Below are positions 35,713-46,672 of a stretch of DNA of 64,000 nucleotides, piece by piece. This DNA is from Angiostrongylus vasorum (lineage: Eukaryota > Nematoda > Chromadorea > Rhabditida > Metastrongylidae): the NCBI GenBank assembly GCA_018806985.1, contig JADANN010000401.1:682001-746000 (forward strand), written 5' to 3'. The notes beneath the pieces were generated by a model. The model had not been told where the DNA came from. It saw nothing but the letters and a program-made list of their open reading frames with translations, and did not search any database. The first letter of the stretch is position 1, and each line of letters begins with the position of its first letter. A program made the translations under genes and the position numbers.

Positions 35713-35792
35713 TTAGGAGCGTTCATTTTTTAAACCGCCTCCGACATATTCTTCTCTCAATGATGCTCGAGAGTAGTTCCGTTCGTGGGACA
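35713..35792 (-). CDS. Candidate exon
   Basis: Strong TTATTTCTTTCAG acceptor. Two open frames follow: SHERNYSRASLREEYVGGGL or VPRTELLSSIIERRICRRRF. A perfect GTAAGA donor lies downstream, but a stop precedes it in the first frame. The exon is likely; the frame is unresolved. Confidence 0.35.
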
Positions 35793-36114
35793 CTGAAAGA
35801 AATAAGGTGCTCAAAAACGCCCTTATTCATATACTTGTCTTTTTTTGCATGAGCATAAAAGTGCTTTTCACAGCTGGAGCGAATCTTCGAATGACAGGAC
35901 ATTTTGTGGACATCATTTGCAACAAGACGCTTTTTGCTCTCATCTCAGTCCTCAGCTTCAAAATTTCCTGTTTTCTGTTCATTTACTATAACCTTTCCTA
36001 CTTTAGCGTTGAAGCTGTCAAAAGTAAAATATGCAGTGCTTCCTGCTGCGAATCACTTCGGTGTTTTGTGGCTTTCAGGAAGGAGTCATGATTGTTGTTA
36101 AAAACCCCGCTGTT

Positions 36115-36285
36115 CTGCTGTTGTCCTTTCCTAGATTCCACCATCCTCGCCACCTGCAACCGTAAGCTCTCATAAGAAGATTGCAAAGATGTTTGACCAC
36201 GTTCGATTAGTTTTGCACCATAACAGCACATGTTTGGTGGCTGTTGTAAATTGGCCTCTGGCTTTGACTGGGCTTCCGGAAGCAA
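36115..36285 (-). CDS. Candidate exon
   Basis: Frame LPEAQSKPEANLQQPPNMCC, then AKLIERGQTSLQSSYESL and ARMVESRKGQQQ. Gln/Ser-rich and polar, protein-like. Most upstream piece of the 34-36 kb minus-strand gene. Confidence 0.35.
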
Positions 36286-36424
36286 GTGTGAAACTTATCC
36301 CGTTGCTGGTAGGCCTTGTTGTGACGACGAAGCCTTTCTTGTATACGGCAGTTTGAGATGCAACAACCTGCTTGTGGCATAGAGCTGTTTTCAGTTCCTA
36401 GATTTACAATTACAATGAGCCGTT

Positions 36425-36662
36425 AGTGTTACAGTAGTGCTGTCGTCCAATACATACTAGGCCTCGTCCAGTCTTGTTCCGCACCAACCAAACACTTCGT
36501 ACCTACGAGGTCGGGAAATTGGCATTCAATATGCATGGGATAACGTCCTTCTTTCCAACCCATAAAAGCTGGCGAGTGCCCTTGACAGGGATCTGGAAAA
36601 AGCCTTGGCAAAGTTATAATAGTATTCCACGAAGAATCGATTCGGCCAACATTCACTGATAC
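36425..36662 (+). repeat. SINE family C (5' part)
   Basis: GTTACAGTAGTGCTGTCG (A-box region), AACCAAACACTTC and GAGGTCGGGAAATTGGCA (shared core), then CACGAAGAATCGATTCGGCC. Diverged. Confidence 0.6.
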
Positions 36663-36867
36663 TCACAAAGAAGAACAAAATCCTCATGCATCAGTCGAGC
36701 CCGTAGAAAAATACGAAGCTCTTCGTTGGACATGGATGCGAGAGAACGGAATAAGTGTTTGCGCAATGTGTATGTTGTACTGTTCTATTGCCAATGTTAA
36801 TGTTATTATTTATCATTATTATGAGTAGATATGTAATAAAATTCGCTATTATTAATAAATAAATGAG

Positions 36868-37255
36868 GGCGGGCAGCACAGTGGTAGCAATGTCCGTCAT
36901 CACAAGCATGGTGTCAGTTCGATTCCGCTCCAGCCCAACCAAGCCTTCCATCCCTCCTGGGTCGGTAAATTGATACCGGACTTGCGCTGGAAAAAAATCA
37001 CTTTCTGCAGTCCAAGTAAAAAACGCTCCAGCTCGGCTATCCCAGAACTCCAAGGAGAATTGACTCGACCAGCATTCTACGAAATTCAAAATGAAATGGA
37101 AATCCTCAAGCAACAACCGGAGCCACACGTAAAAACTTGGAAGACCTTCGTGGATGATGAACGTGAGAAAACGAATCGAATGTGAGAAGTGCTGAGATCC
37201 GCACAGTAGACGTGAAATACGAATCACATGAAATGAAATAAAATAAACGAATTAT
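36868..37255 (+). repeat. SINE family C (full copy)
   Basis: tRNA-like head GGGCAGCACAGTGGTAGCAA (A box) and GTCAGTTCGATTCC (B box). The core ACCAAGCCTTCCATCCCTCC follows, then GGGTCGGTAAATTGATACCG. The unique 3' part (GACCTTCGTGGATGATGAAC, GAATCGAATGTGAGAAG) ends in an ATGAAATAAAATAAAC tail. About 385 bp. Confidence 0.85.
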
Positions 37256-38340
37256 TAACAAATAGAAATATAAATATTGCGCCTGACTGACTTCAGTTAA
37301 GTTGATTGTTGCTCACACCCTTTTTCAAAAACGTCTATGATGGGATGATAGTTTCCATAAGGGACAGAACTCTAAAATGGTCTCATGAAATGTTAAACCG
37401 ACAGTGCGATCAACATTGTTAGTAAACGAACGTTCAAATGCCATTGTTGAGCTATTGTTGCTATAATTTTACAATTATGTGCTAGATAAGCTATCGATCG
37501 GTTGCAAGAAGTGTAAGAAAAATGATCCGTGCGCCGAATTAAACTTTAAAAAAGCAAATGAGTCTTGCATGGTTCATACCGGCCACTGTCGGTACTACGT
37601 GTAATTGTATAGAATACACATCGTCGCAGATGTATTAAAAAGGCCCGATGGATTACCATTGCCGAATTTGCGTTTTTATTTATTTATTCGCATGTTTTTT
37701 AAAATTGTCAGTTAACCCGCGCATATTCCTTGATTAACCACATCACTATGAAGTCGAAATGAACACCATTAAACACTCGCTGACCGTATGTTAATGAACA
37801 CAGAAGAATGAGATTTCACCTTAAATGTTTAGATATCTCTGTCGTTAATGAAGTCGAACACTTGAGTGCACGACTTCACGAATCACCACCAATCGTGTTA
37901 ACTCCAGCATAATATCCACCAGACTGGAAATGTGCGGAATGGGTAAGGGTTTTTCTCTCCATGGACTTCGAGGAGTCGTGCTACGGGTTTCCTATCTTGT
38001 CAACACTTGCCAGCTAGTGACAATGTTATTGTCAAAGTAGCTGTTATTGTCGCACTCGTTCATTATTTGGGCTTCCAGATGAAAATATCGAAGTCGTTCA
38101 TAGGTTGGAGGTTGTGAACTGCTTCTGTAAATTGATTTCAATTGAAGTAGAATTTTCGTCCACACTACTCACTTGTTAGGTGATCTATTGCCGTTTAAGC
38201 ATTTGAAGAGCCAGGGAATCCCTTTTTTCCCTCAGTTTTTTGATAATATTTCATTTCTTCAATCTACTTAGCCGACTAAGATGACACATCTTGTAATAGT
38301 ACCCCGGATCGACTTTCTATTAACCTCGGCATTTGATTAT
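37256..38340. other. No gene or repeat recognised
   Basis: AT-rich intergenic-like sequence. Confidence 0.4.
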
Positions 38341-38600
38341 GAATTCGTCGTTTTCTCTCTCAGCAATCGCGACGTTAGTTAAACAGCATACGTTTGCTTC
38401 CATACAATAACACACACAATACAATCGTAGATGACGTTTCATTTCAGAATCGCCCTCTTCAGAGCCGGGAAGGGTACACTAATACGCAACTTACTAGGCC
38501 GTAACGTCAGCTACGATTGTGTTGTATGTGTGTTATTGTATGGAAGTAAACGTATGCTGTTTAACAAACTGTCGATTGCTGAGAGAGAAAACGGCGAATT
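38341..38600. repeat. Long inverted repeat built from PLE ends
   Basis: The left arm (38341-38439) and right arm (about 38505-38600) are near-perfect reverse complements over ~95 bases (GAATTCGYCGTTTTCTCTCT..., ...AACGTATGCTG). The left arm continues inward into a minus-strand GGCTCTGAAGAGGGCGATTC ... GAAACGTCATC motif. The right arm keeps only GCCGTAACGTCAGCTACG. Confidence 0.85.
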
Positions 38601-38704
38601 CATAAGATGATGCAGTTTCATACGCACAAAATGTCTAATCTTCTAAAGAATGCCAGTCTTTTTATCTAAGCAGGTCGTATTCTATTTGTACGTTTTTTTT
38701 ACAA

Positions 38705-39010
38705 GAAGTGATACCACATGTATCCCACTGTACGGATCCCAGCACTTTCTGCACTGGATTCGTTTCCTCACATCCATCATCCACGACGGTCTTCAAACTC
38801 TTTTTTTGTGTATGGGTTCGGCTGCTCTGGTTGAGGATTTTCGTCTTTGTTATGATTATCGCTAAGTGCTGTTCGAGTATATCCTCCCTGGAATCCTGGG
38901 ATAACTCTGCTACGGAACGTGGATTAGAGGGATTAAATCTGTCTCAGACAAATCTCGCCAAAATTTCCATGCCCCAGAGTGGTGAAAGGCTTGGTGGGCC
39001 CAATGCGGAT
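38705..39010 (-). repeat. SINE family C
   Basis: 3' unique part on the left (GGATTCGTTTCCTCACATCC), core side on the right (AAATTTCCATGCCCCAGAG, GGCTTGGTGGGCCC). The tRNA head is lost. Confidence 0.7.
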
Positions 39011-39639
39011 CGAACAAATGTTTGAGTATAGCAGAATTAATTGCTATTTTGCAAGAACGATGATATTGTAAATCATTCCACGATAAAGGGCCTGTAGTAG
39101 CTGGACTGTTCAAAACGTCAGGAATTCTGCACAAACGGAAGGTGCGTCCTGCTTTACGCTTTTGGAAGAAATCAAATTTAAACGCTATCTTACTGCTCTT
39201 GTTTGTCAACAGTCAACAATAGAGTGTAATGTATGGCAGATATTGCATCACACGTTGAATTCCTTCTGCTTTACTTTATACTTTACGCTAAACAATAAAA
39301 TTGCTACGCTTTCATTTTGTGAACAACAAAGAAGTATTGTATACATTGAAAAAATAATTGTGAAGCAAGGAATTGACTAACACATATGGAAAGGTGAGCA
39401 GTCATCAACTAACAGGTGCTTCTTTTTTCTCAAGAATAATTTGGAAGTACGGAAGGAGACGATAGGAGGAAGCGAAAGCAGAGACGGGAGGAAAAGATGT
39501 AATGGGAAGTGCGGAAAGATGACGTAGAATTGGAATGTAGTGATGAGGAATGCGATTAAGCAGTGATAATGCGTGCGAAAGCCATCGCAGGAACGAAGGA
39601 TAGTCAAACAATGTTTTGTATGGGAAGCATTCATGGTTA

Positions 39640-40140
39640 AAGAATATCTCTGAGCGTTATAGTTATGTTTGCCTTGATCAAGAAGTGGACATAATGAAAG
39701 TGTTAGCTTCAGAGTTGAGTAAAAGGAGGCTTGGAAGCTTTCAACAGTATCGACAGTGTAGTAAAGAGGACGAAATACACATGGCTCCGTGTCCACTTTT
39801 CCAGTCCATGGTTCTTCGTGCCTTAATGTATGCGTCCGAAAACTTGTCACTACGTAAGCATGATAGAAGATCACTCAGCGTCATTGGACGCGCAGTCGAT
39901 GGGACTTCGCTAAGAGTATCCCTTATCATACCAATGAGATAGAAGATCCGAAGTTTCAAGCTCGAAGAGTCGTTCTACACATAGAATTGTCGAAAATCAG
40001 GTAGGCCGGACACGTAATAACTCTGAGCAACAACCGATGAACAAGAGGCGGGACCGGCTGGATTCTTCGGAATTGCAAACGCACTTCAGGAATATCAACG
40101 ACCCGGCGTTTAGAATTCATTGTTGAGATGCCAGAAAAAG
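39640..40140 (+). pseudogene. RTE-type LINE, C-terminal fragment
   Basis: YVCLDQEVDIMKVLASELSK then FQQYRQCSKED, ALMYASENLSLRKHDRRS and LSVIGRAVDG parallel the post-RT region of the 30-33 kb element (YVYLGREINM...). Frameshifted after 39942. Confidence 0.75.
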
Positions 40141-40644
40141 AGATATGATATTAAGCATGCCTACAGCGGTCTCCGAGATTGTGCAATCGAAAAAACTAAT
40201 TAGCTATTTTGAAGAGCTAACGATCCTAAATTCTTCACGTGCCCATTGTCTTATGCGTGAAAAGAAAACGTTTCACTAATATGAGTCTTCGATCAAAAAG
40301 ATTCTTAGAAGGGGAAGGACACAGTGCCTCGTTGCTGAGTAACCATCACGTTTTGGAAGTCGAAAATCTCCGTTTTATAAAAAAATTCCATAAGAAAGCT
40401 TTTCGTTACGTCTTTTTCAAGTTCTAAGCAGGTCACCAAATTAGCATAAGTTTTTCGTTTTTTTAAGTCGTTCTTAAGTCCAAAATCTTCCGGATTTTGT
40501 AAAAATATTAGCGACTGTGGTGGTTGCTAGAGCAGCAAAAGCCGTAATTGTTTGTCAGTATAAGTTCAGTGTTCACATGAAGTGTAGTTCTCAGAGGAGG
40601 CCTAGATAAACACTATGTCTATCTCTGGTTCGATTCTGCCACTG

Positions 40645-40979
40645 TCAAACAAAGCCCTCTGTTGCTCCATGATATATGGCTTGATACCAAACCGTAGAGT
40701 TTCGTGGAACAGAAACAGTGATTTTACGTATCGACAAGCTTTTGGAATGATTGTATAGGGTAGTTATGCATTCAGTCACTTCCACGATGGTTGATGAATT
40801 CAAATCTATGGCACAGCAATAGCATTTATCAATATCGAAGACTTTTTGCTCTTTTTCTATCAGCGTAATGGCGTTTTGAATTGTGATGAAGTGATCGTTC
40901 AAAGAATAGGCTCGGAAGAAAGCTTGTAGTGAACGGTTCGGGAACAAGATGGTAATCCTTTCGTGAGGTGTCACAAAAA
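40645..40979 (-). CDS. Long open exon-like frame, unknown
   Basis: 111 codons to TGA after an ACAATAG acceptor: FVTPHERITILFPNRSLQAF, FRAYSLNDHFITIQNAITLI, DKCYCCAIDLNSSTIVEVTE, RKITVSVPRNSTVWYQAIYH. It has low-complexity-free, globular-protein-like composition with several cysteines. It may be the 3' exon of the pieces at 41.75-42.28 kb. Not recognised. Confidence 0.42.
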
Positions 40980-41753
40980 CTATTGTCTGTTACATATGCT
41001 CATTAACAAAACAAAACAAGCTCATTGAAGTGACAATTCACAATACATGGCAGAATCGCCAACAAATCCAAAGGAGGTTTGTGGAGGAAAACTAAACGTA
41101 TGGATGAAAAGATATTTGAGCTTCTAAAATCTGTCTGCAACACCAGCATATTGAGAACCCAGTATGACCTTCTTCATGGATTAAGAACCCCAGTATAACC
41201 TTCCTAATAGACTGCGTACTATGACGGTTTTAACTGATGAATCTAGGACAGTAGAGTTGAAATAAAAAAACTGCCTCCTAAATAACAAAGCGTATTCGTC
41301 AGAAACCGAGATCCGTGAACAAGCAGTTAAATGCAAAAGAAATATTCTGAGGATTCCTATCCGATTTTCGAAAAATTTCTCGTGCTACATTGTCCTGAAT
41401 GGGTAATGAATGTCCTCAGTAAACAACAACGGTTTTTTACTGACAAGAAAAAACCCTAGTTAAAAAGCAGCAGACCATGTTGTGATCCACTGGGGTTGGC
41501 GATTGTCTTTACAAGACTAAGATACACTCTAACACGACTAGCGGAGGATTCTAGTGAAGTAGCACGTTCAGCCAGTATTCAACACGTCAATGAGTAGAGA
41601 AGGGTGCAGATTCTCAAGTTGCAAGGAAAATCGCAGTTGAAATCGGCTGCTTCCGTGGATGGTGACGAGACAACGGAATAAAATGCATTGATATGTGCTG
41701 CGCGTAATCTATTGTTTTGTTATTCAATGGCGACGCAGTTTTTACCGGTTTTT

Positions 41754-42041
41754 TTAAGAAAACTTAGAAGTCGTTTCACCTTTTGGCTGGCATCCCGTGA
41801 ACGATTGTAAATGAAAAGCATCGTTGAAATGGAACACCTGCCTTTTAAACGAATATGAGCAGATAGATTTTAGACGAATTCGAAGCAATAAAACGGCCAA
41901 CTGCTTAATCGGATCGTTGTACAGATGATACCCACCACCTGTCCTCCCTTTGAACGTTAAATTATTTGAGAACGCACCGATGAAGTCTTCAAATGTTCTT
42001 ATCGCTTGATTGAATTGTAGCGTTGGATACTTTTTGTCCAT
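41754..42041 (-). CDS. Candidate exon, unknown
   Basis: Open frame MDKKYPTLQFNQAIRTFEDF, IGAFSNNLTFKGRTGGGYHL, YNDPIKQLAVLLLRIRLKSI. The GGGY loop and following helix look structural, but I cannot name the fold. Boundaries are uncertain. Confidence 0.38.
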   Translation of the reverse strand: MDKKYPTLQFNQAIRTFEDFIGAFSNNLTFKGRTGGGYHLYNDPIKQLAVLLLRIRLKSICSYSFKRQVFHFNDAFHLQSFTGCQPKGETTSKFS

Positions 42042-42115
42042 GCTCCTCGTAAGAACTCAGATCCGGTGTTTATCGGCAGACATTCGTATTCAATGCAACC
42101 CAGGACTGGTGCCTG

Positions 42116-42284
42116 TTATATATTGATGTCGCTCATCTCTGATGTCGACGCATGTCCGAATTCTAAATTTTTTCTGACTATGGTGACAAGAGCAACTTCT
42201 ATTAACATCGCGCTGTCAGTGGTGCGTTCGAGAAGGCTGAATGATATTTCAGCTTCCGGATTCCAGTCTGCTACGATGACAAAA
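42116..42284 (-). CDS. Exon-like frame, possibly interrupted by a stop
   Basis: TTTTTTCCGTTCCACAG acceptor, then FVIVADWNPEAEISFSLLER, TTDSAMLIEVALVTIVRKNL, EFGHASTSEMSDINI and TAA. The same frame continues after the stop with QAPVLGCIEYECLPINT, so this may be a decaying gene or a mis-set intron. Confidence 0.42.
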
Positions 42285-42469
42285 CTGTGGAACGGAAAAA
42301 ATTGAGAGTAGAGCTAGGAGTTCCTTGTCTTCCGTATTACATTTCTCATAAGCATTGCTCACTTCAGATTTAGCCGGCATCTGTCCTCTCCAAGAGTCCT
42401 AGGAAGTCTTTCAGCAGCTATTTCTATGGATGCATTCTCACTAAAAAATTGATGGCTGGGTCAGTACGC

Positions 42470-42655
42470 CTCATTCGAGAGATGCTCCAGTGAGAAAGAC
42501 CCGACTCGATACGAAGACGAAGGCGCCACATCGAGAAGCGAACAACTGTGGACTATCGACTCGGATCATCGGCTTTGATCAAGAGAAGGCGTTGAAACGT
42601 TAGCCGAAAAGAAAGATTATTTATCAACCGCGTGTACGCTCATCAAAGAAAGAAT
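42470..42655 (+). repeat. PLE terminal sequence with hammerhead-like core
   Basis: GATGCTCCAGTGAGAAAGAC ... CTCGGATCATCGGCTTTGAT, AGGCGTTGAAACGTTAGCCG and the ATTTATCAACCGCGTGT end. The first box is mutated (TTGATCA); GAAAC, GTT and the AGCCGA stem I partner are intact. Confidence 0.7.
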
Positions 42656-42774
42656 ACACATAAAATTAGTGGCTTCAAAGAGGAAGATAACAGTGATCTG
42701 GTTGTTAAAAGAAATACTGGCGCATTATCATTCTCAAGACCAACTTTCTCTTAATCTCTGCGTTGGTCAATGAC

Positions 42775-42925
42775 TCACTGCTTTTTCTTCAATGAGCAGA
42801 CACGAGTTTGGTACTAAATTTGTTAGCACACAACAGCTCACGTTTCGGCTGTTTTGCCTTCTTCAGAGCCTGGAAAGGTTAAATTGACATGCAGTCTACT
42901 CACCCAAACACTTTCATAACCTAAG
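42775..42925 (-). repeat. PLE terminal sequence (minus)
   Basis: On the minus strand GCATGTCAATTTAACC, CAGGCTCTGAAGAAGGCAAA and CAGCCGAAACGTGAGCTGTT. A GGC/GCC stem II is visible; GTG replaces the usual GTH cleavage triplet. Confidence 0.7.
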
Positions 42926-43309
42926 CAGATAAAGCTTTACACATAAATCTGCATTCGTGCAATAAACAGCCTCATTTTTCAAACGCCCGCCATTTTTCTT
43001 CGTTGTAAGCCTTGCAGTTAATTGGAGGAGAGCAGCCGCAGAGAGTAACACATGGGCGACGAATGTGCCCAGGTCAGGCCATAGAATCAGCCTGAACTAT
43101 GGCACTAGGTTGAGCGTCATCACAAGACACTCCTCCTTGCGGTTCATTACCATATTTTTGGAATTTACCCAATGCTCTTCAAAGTTTTACGCTCTGATGT
43201 TTTGGATCCCTGTATGAGGAGATTGACTTATACTTCAAAGCCTTCTCCTTATGTTTCTGTGTCCTTTGAGCGGCTAGTGAACTATATGGTTTCAATTTAA
43301 AATTACCGA

Positions 43310-43475
43310 TTAGGTGTTCTTTTATACGTATACGCAGAGTGGCTTACCTGTTTCGCCAACGTATTCGTCCCCCACACGCTTTACGATAGATTATGTTCAC
43401 CGTACTCGAACCCATGCATTAACCGTCCCTATTGCAAGGGCATGCTATGCAATTTTGTGTTGCACAAAGCTGGTC
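43310..43475 (-). mobile_element. PLE GIY-YIG endonuclease remnant
   Basis: Minus-strand frame KRVGDEYVGETGKPLCVYV matches the start of the PLE GIY-YIG domain, as at 12.4 kb (GHEYIGETVRPLCV). It lies upstream of, and in the same orientation as, the PLE end at 42775-42925. Confidence 0.7.
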
Positions 43476-43724
43476 ATACAGACGGGTGGAAGCTAGCTGG
43501 CGTCATGGTGTGTTCGGTGGTATGTTTATCACTTTTACCAAATTCTCCAGACCAACCCTTCTTAAGGAACGTTTTATAGCTGCACTTATTTCCTTCGAAA
43601 AGCTGGAGTACTTACAAGGAATGGAACGATGGGTGTTTAAAAAAAGGAACTGTTTATTATGCGAATGCAAGTTTATGTGTTTAAAAAGCTTACCTAAAAG
43701 TTATGAAAGTGTTTGGCTGAGAAA

Positions 43725-43850
43725 ACTGCACGTCAATTTGACTTTTCCAAGCTCTGAAGAAGACGAAACCGTGGGAATGCCAGCGATTGTGAGCTAATAA
43801 ATGCTTTAGTACCAACCTTGTGTTTGCTCTTGAACTAAAACAGCGAATTA
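43725..43850 (+). repeat. PLE terminal sequence (plus)
   Basis: GCACGTCAATTTGACT, CAAGCTCTGAAGAAGACGAA, then ACCAACCTTGTGTTTGCTCT. Together with 42775-42925 (minus) it flanks the GIY-YIG remnant as an inverted pair. Confidence 0.7.
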
Positions 43851-44312
43851 TCATACTATTTTCATGGGCTCTTTCATTACGGCTTTAAGAGCTGATGAAT
43901 TTATTCCGGTGCAAATATGGATTTCTGAGGAGATCTTACTTGTGCAAAGGATTTAAGGTTTTGGCGAAACAAAGAAAGAAATAGATAGAAATATGCTATA
44001 AGTCACCAATTTGGCTAAAGAAATATAATGGATTCGGCTACTGGAGAGCCGTTAAGATTCAAGTCGATTGTTCGCAGATGTTACTTTCTGCCATCTGGCT
44101 GGCATTTCGCAGTGGTACCGAGCTTAGTCGCCGTCGATAACTCTCTTTAATAACTTTTTACTTCATGGTAGTAGCGTTGCGTGGATCCAAGCAGGCTGAG
44201 AAAGCTGAATTTAGTGAATGTACCTTCCTTCATTGATGAGTAAACACAAGTTGATAAAAGGCATCGTACTATCGATGTGATGCTTTCCATCGTCGCATCG
44301 AGTCGGATCTTT

Positions 44313-44337
44313 TTCAGTCGAGCGATGCTCGACTGAA
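44313..44337. repeat. Perfect 11 bp hairpin, 3-base loop
   Basis: TTCAGTCGAGC GAT GCTCGACTGAA. No coding neighbour; role unknown. Confidence 0.7.
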
Positions 44338-44549
44338 GGAATTCCACCTATCGATGCTCTTTAATACTATATTTTGTATTTGTATTTATATAGAGAACGG
44401 TTGCTATCAATATGATTGTCTGCTGATAATAACTTGTCTTTTTCAGGCAATCCATCCTGTAGAAGTCGGTTATCAAGAAGAAGTCAAGTTAGAAGCCAGA
44501 CAAGGTATTCATGCTGTATAAAAAAGCATGGCAGGATGGGATTACCTCG

Positions 44550-44725
44550 TTCGAACGATGCTCCACTGAAGAAGACCCGACTCATAACGATGACGAAGAC
44601 ACCACATTAAGAATGCGAAGAAGTGTGGACATCGACTCGGGTCGTCGGCTCCGAGGAAGACAAAGACGTCGAAACGTTGGCCGAATAAAGTTTTATTTAT
44701 CAACCTTGTGTTAGTTCACCAATGA
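44550..44725 (+). repeat. PLE terminal sequence with near-intact hammerhead core
   Basis: GATGCTCCACTGAAGAAGAC ... GGGTCGTCGGCTCCGAGGA, GACGTCGAAACGTTGGCCGA and ATTTATCAACCTTGTGT. The core box is CCGAGGA (one change in an invariant base); GAAAC, GTT and stem I (TCGGCT/GGCCGA) are kept. Confidence 0.7.
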
Positions 44726-45164
44726 AAGAAGGTGCACTGATTATTCAAATCGAGGTTAAAGGAAAGTCAGTTTGTGTCTAGTAAATGTTGAGGGAGAACA
44801 ACGTTTAGGAAAAATGTGGGAAGTATTGTTCTTATAACAGTACTATGAAACTAATTCGTCCCTACAAAAGTGTATTTTTTGTTTTCGAGCTAATATCCTA
44901 TTAGCACTTGTTTCGAATAAATTATTTTTTGTGGTTGGCTCTCCGATAGGAATGCGGCCATGGACCGTCACTGTATGTTAATAAGAAAATAACACTCTGG
45001 CTTCCGCCTTCTTTTTCCAGAAATACCGTTAGCACATGGTCTGACCATAGTCCAAACTTGGTGACCTTCTTATTTCTCTTCGATGGAAACATTTCGTTGT
45101 TGATTTCTGCATATGTCCTAAGACAGTCTTATTACTATTTTTTGTTTTATCTTCCTAATTCATT

Positions 45165-45530
45165 TTAAGTGATCCGTCTTCACATACACTTGCATCTCCT
45201 GCACTTCTTGCATTCGATTCGTTTCCCCTCATCCATCGTCTGCGAAAGTTCCGAATGTGAATTCGACTACTGCTCGAGTGATCTTTGCTTTCGGCGTAAA
45301 TGTTCTTGAGTGTTGGTCGAGTCGATTCTCCTGAGAATCTTTGAAAAGATGAGCCAAGGTATTCCCAATCGTAGTTCACGGTGTGAATTGTTCCCAAGCA
45401 AGTCTGTTACCGTTTTGTCGACCTCGAGGCTGTCAGAGTATTGGTCGTCCCAGCGCAGGGTCGAAGCAGCACTGTGCTGGTGATAAACGGCATCATTACC
45501 ACTTCGCCACCTGTCACCACTGTTTTTTAT
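45165..45530 (-). repeat. SINE family C (full length)
   Basis: Minus-strand head GTGGCGAAGTGGTAATGATG (A box) and GCTTCGACCCTGCGC (B box), shared unique 3' part (CGATTCGTTTCCCCTCATCC on plus). Core diverged. Confidence 0.75.
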
Positions 45531-46004
45531 TGGGTGAAATAATCACTGTTCACATAATATTTCAAATGCTAATGTTAACCTTCACAAAGACGCAGTCGCA
45601 GAACTTTGTAGCTCCAATCGTAGAGTTTGCTGCTTTGCAACTCCAATTTTTCAAATACCACACTGCATACGAGCAGCAGCAAATGGAAAGCAAAAGAATT
45701 ACTACCTCATTTTCCTGCATCAACTGTGCTTCCGTAGCTTTTCTTCTGAATCATCTGGGTTCGTATCAAATCTACATTCGTCTTTCCTTTAGTGGACTTC
45801 ATCTGCTCGAGAAACGTAACGAGTAGCGCAGTCTTCGTATTAGGAGCACTATTTTTTGTGTTTTTTGAGAGAACTACATAGCAGGGACTTGCCAGGTTAC
45901 CTGTCTTGCAATCCCGTCGAAGTTTGGTGCACTTTTAAATAGCTTCGTCTGCACTCTCGTAGCACTTATTTGTTAAAGGCTGCCTTCTCAATGACTTAAA
46001 TATA

Positions 46005-46222
46005 TGTGGCTCAACCACAATGATGGTGAGATATTTGCAAAACTCCGGACCGCGGGTGCCTGTGGTGGGGAACGAATGCGCTATTATCCTTTCCGGGAGC
46101 TAACGCGTTCACCGGCACATCATGCAGGTCCTTCGTTTCTCCTGTCTCTCAGCTGTAGTTCTATCGATCACTGCCATAAGCAATCACCGTCAAAGGAATT
46201 GATCCGGCGAGCCTAAATCGTC
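46005..46222 (-). repeat. tRNA-related SINE, family B
   Basis: GCAAAACTCCGGACCGCGGG, GGGAACGAATGCGC, CGGGAGCTAACGCGTTCACC and TCGATCACTGCCATAAGC; nearly colinear with 505-725. Confidence 0.7.
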
Positions 46223-46267
46223 AATGAACCCTGTTAAGCGGAGGCTATAATCTGAATTAAAATGTCA

Positions 46268-46408
46268 ACGTTGTGTAGATGTGTAGATGTAGAGTAGATG
46301 TGGGTAGATTAGATGTGTAGAGCACATTTTGCAGGCTTACAAGGACTAGCGTACACGCATAGCATGTCTCTCTCTCTCTCTCTCCCTCTCTCTCTCTTTA
46401 TGTATATA
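46268..46408. repeat. Simple repeats: (GTGTAGAT)n and (CT)n
   Basis: Imperfect TGTAGATG/TAGATG units at 46268-46320 and a CT run at 46365-46408. Confidence 0.85.
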
Positions 46409-46423
46409 TCTTTGTAATGGCGC

Positions 46424-46672
46424 CATGTGGCGCCGTGATCAGAGACATGGGATCGATCCTCGCCCCCGTGGCTCACCAGGTCTTCCATCTCTCCGGGGTC
46501 GGCAAATTGGTACCAGAGTTGTCTGGGAGGATAGCAGCACTGGCTCTATACATCGGTAGGCCACCGCGAGTCACTGTAAAGGCCAGATATGCATTCAATC
46601 ACCTCCAACGATGCTTAATGAAGTCGAATGCATGGCGCATCCCTCGGTGATTGATCCGAGAGCTCTATCATT
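46424..46672 (+). repeat. SINE family A, plus orientation
   Basis: Head TGGCGCCGTGATCAGAGACA and GATCGATCCTCGCC, core TTCCATCTCTCCGGGGTCGG, body to CCTCGGTGATTGATCCGAGA and GCTCTATCA. Confidence 0.85.

Noticed and set aside
36691..37227. 178-codon minus-strand frame, the longest in the window
   Set aside because: It runs antisense through SINE family C (36868-37255) and has no protein-like domain.
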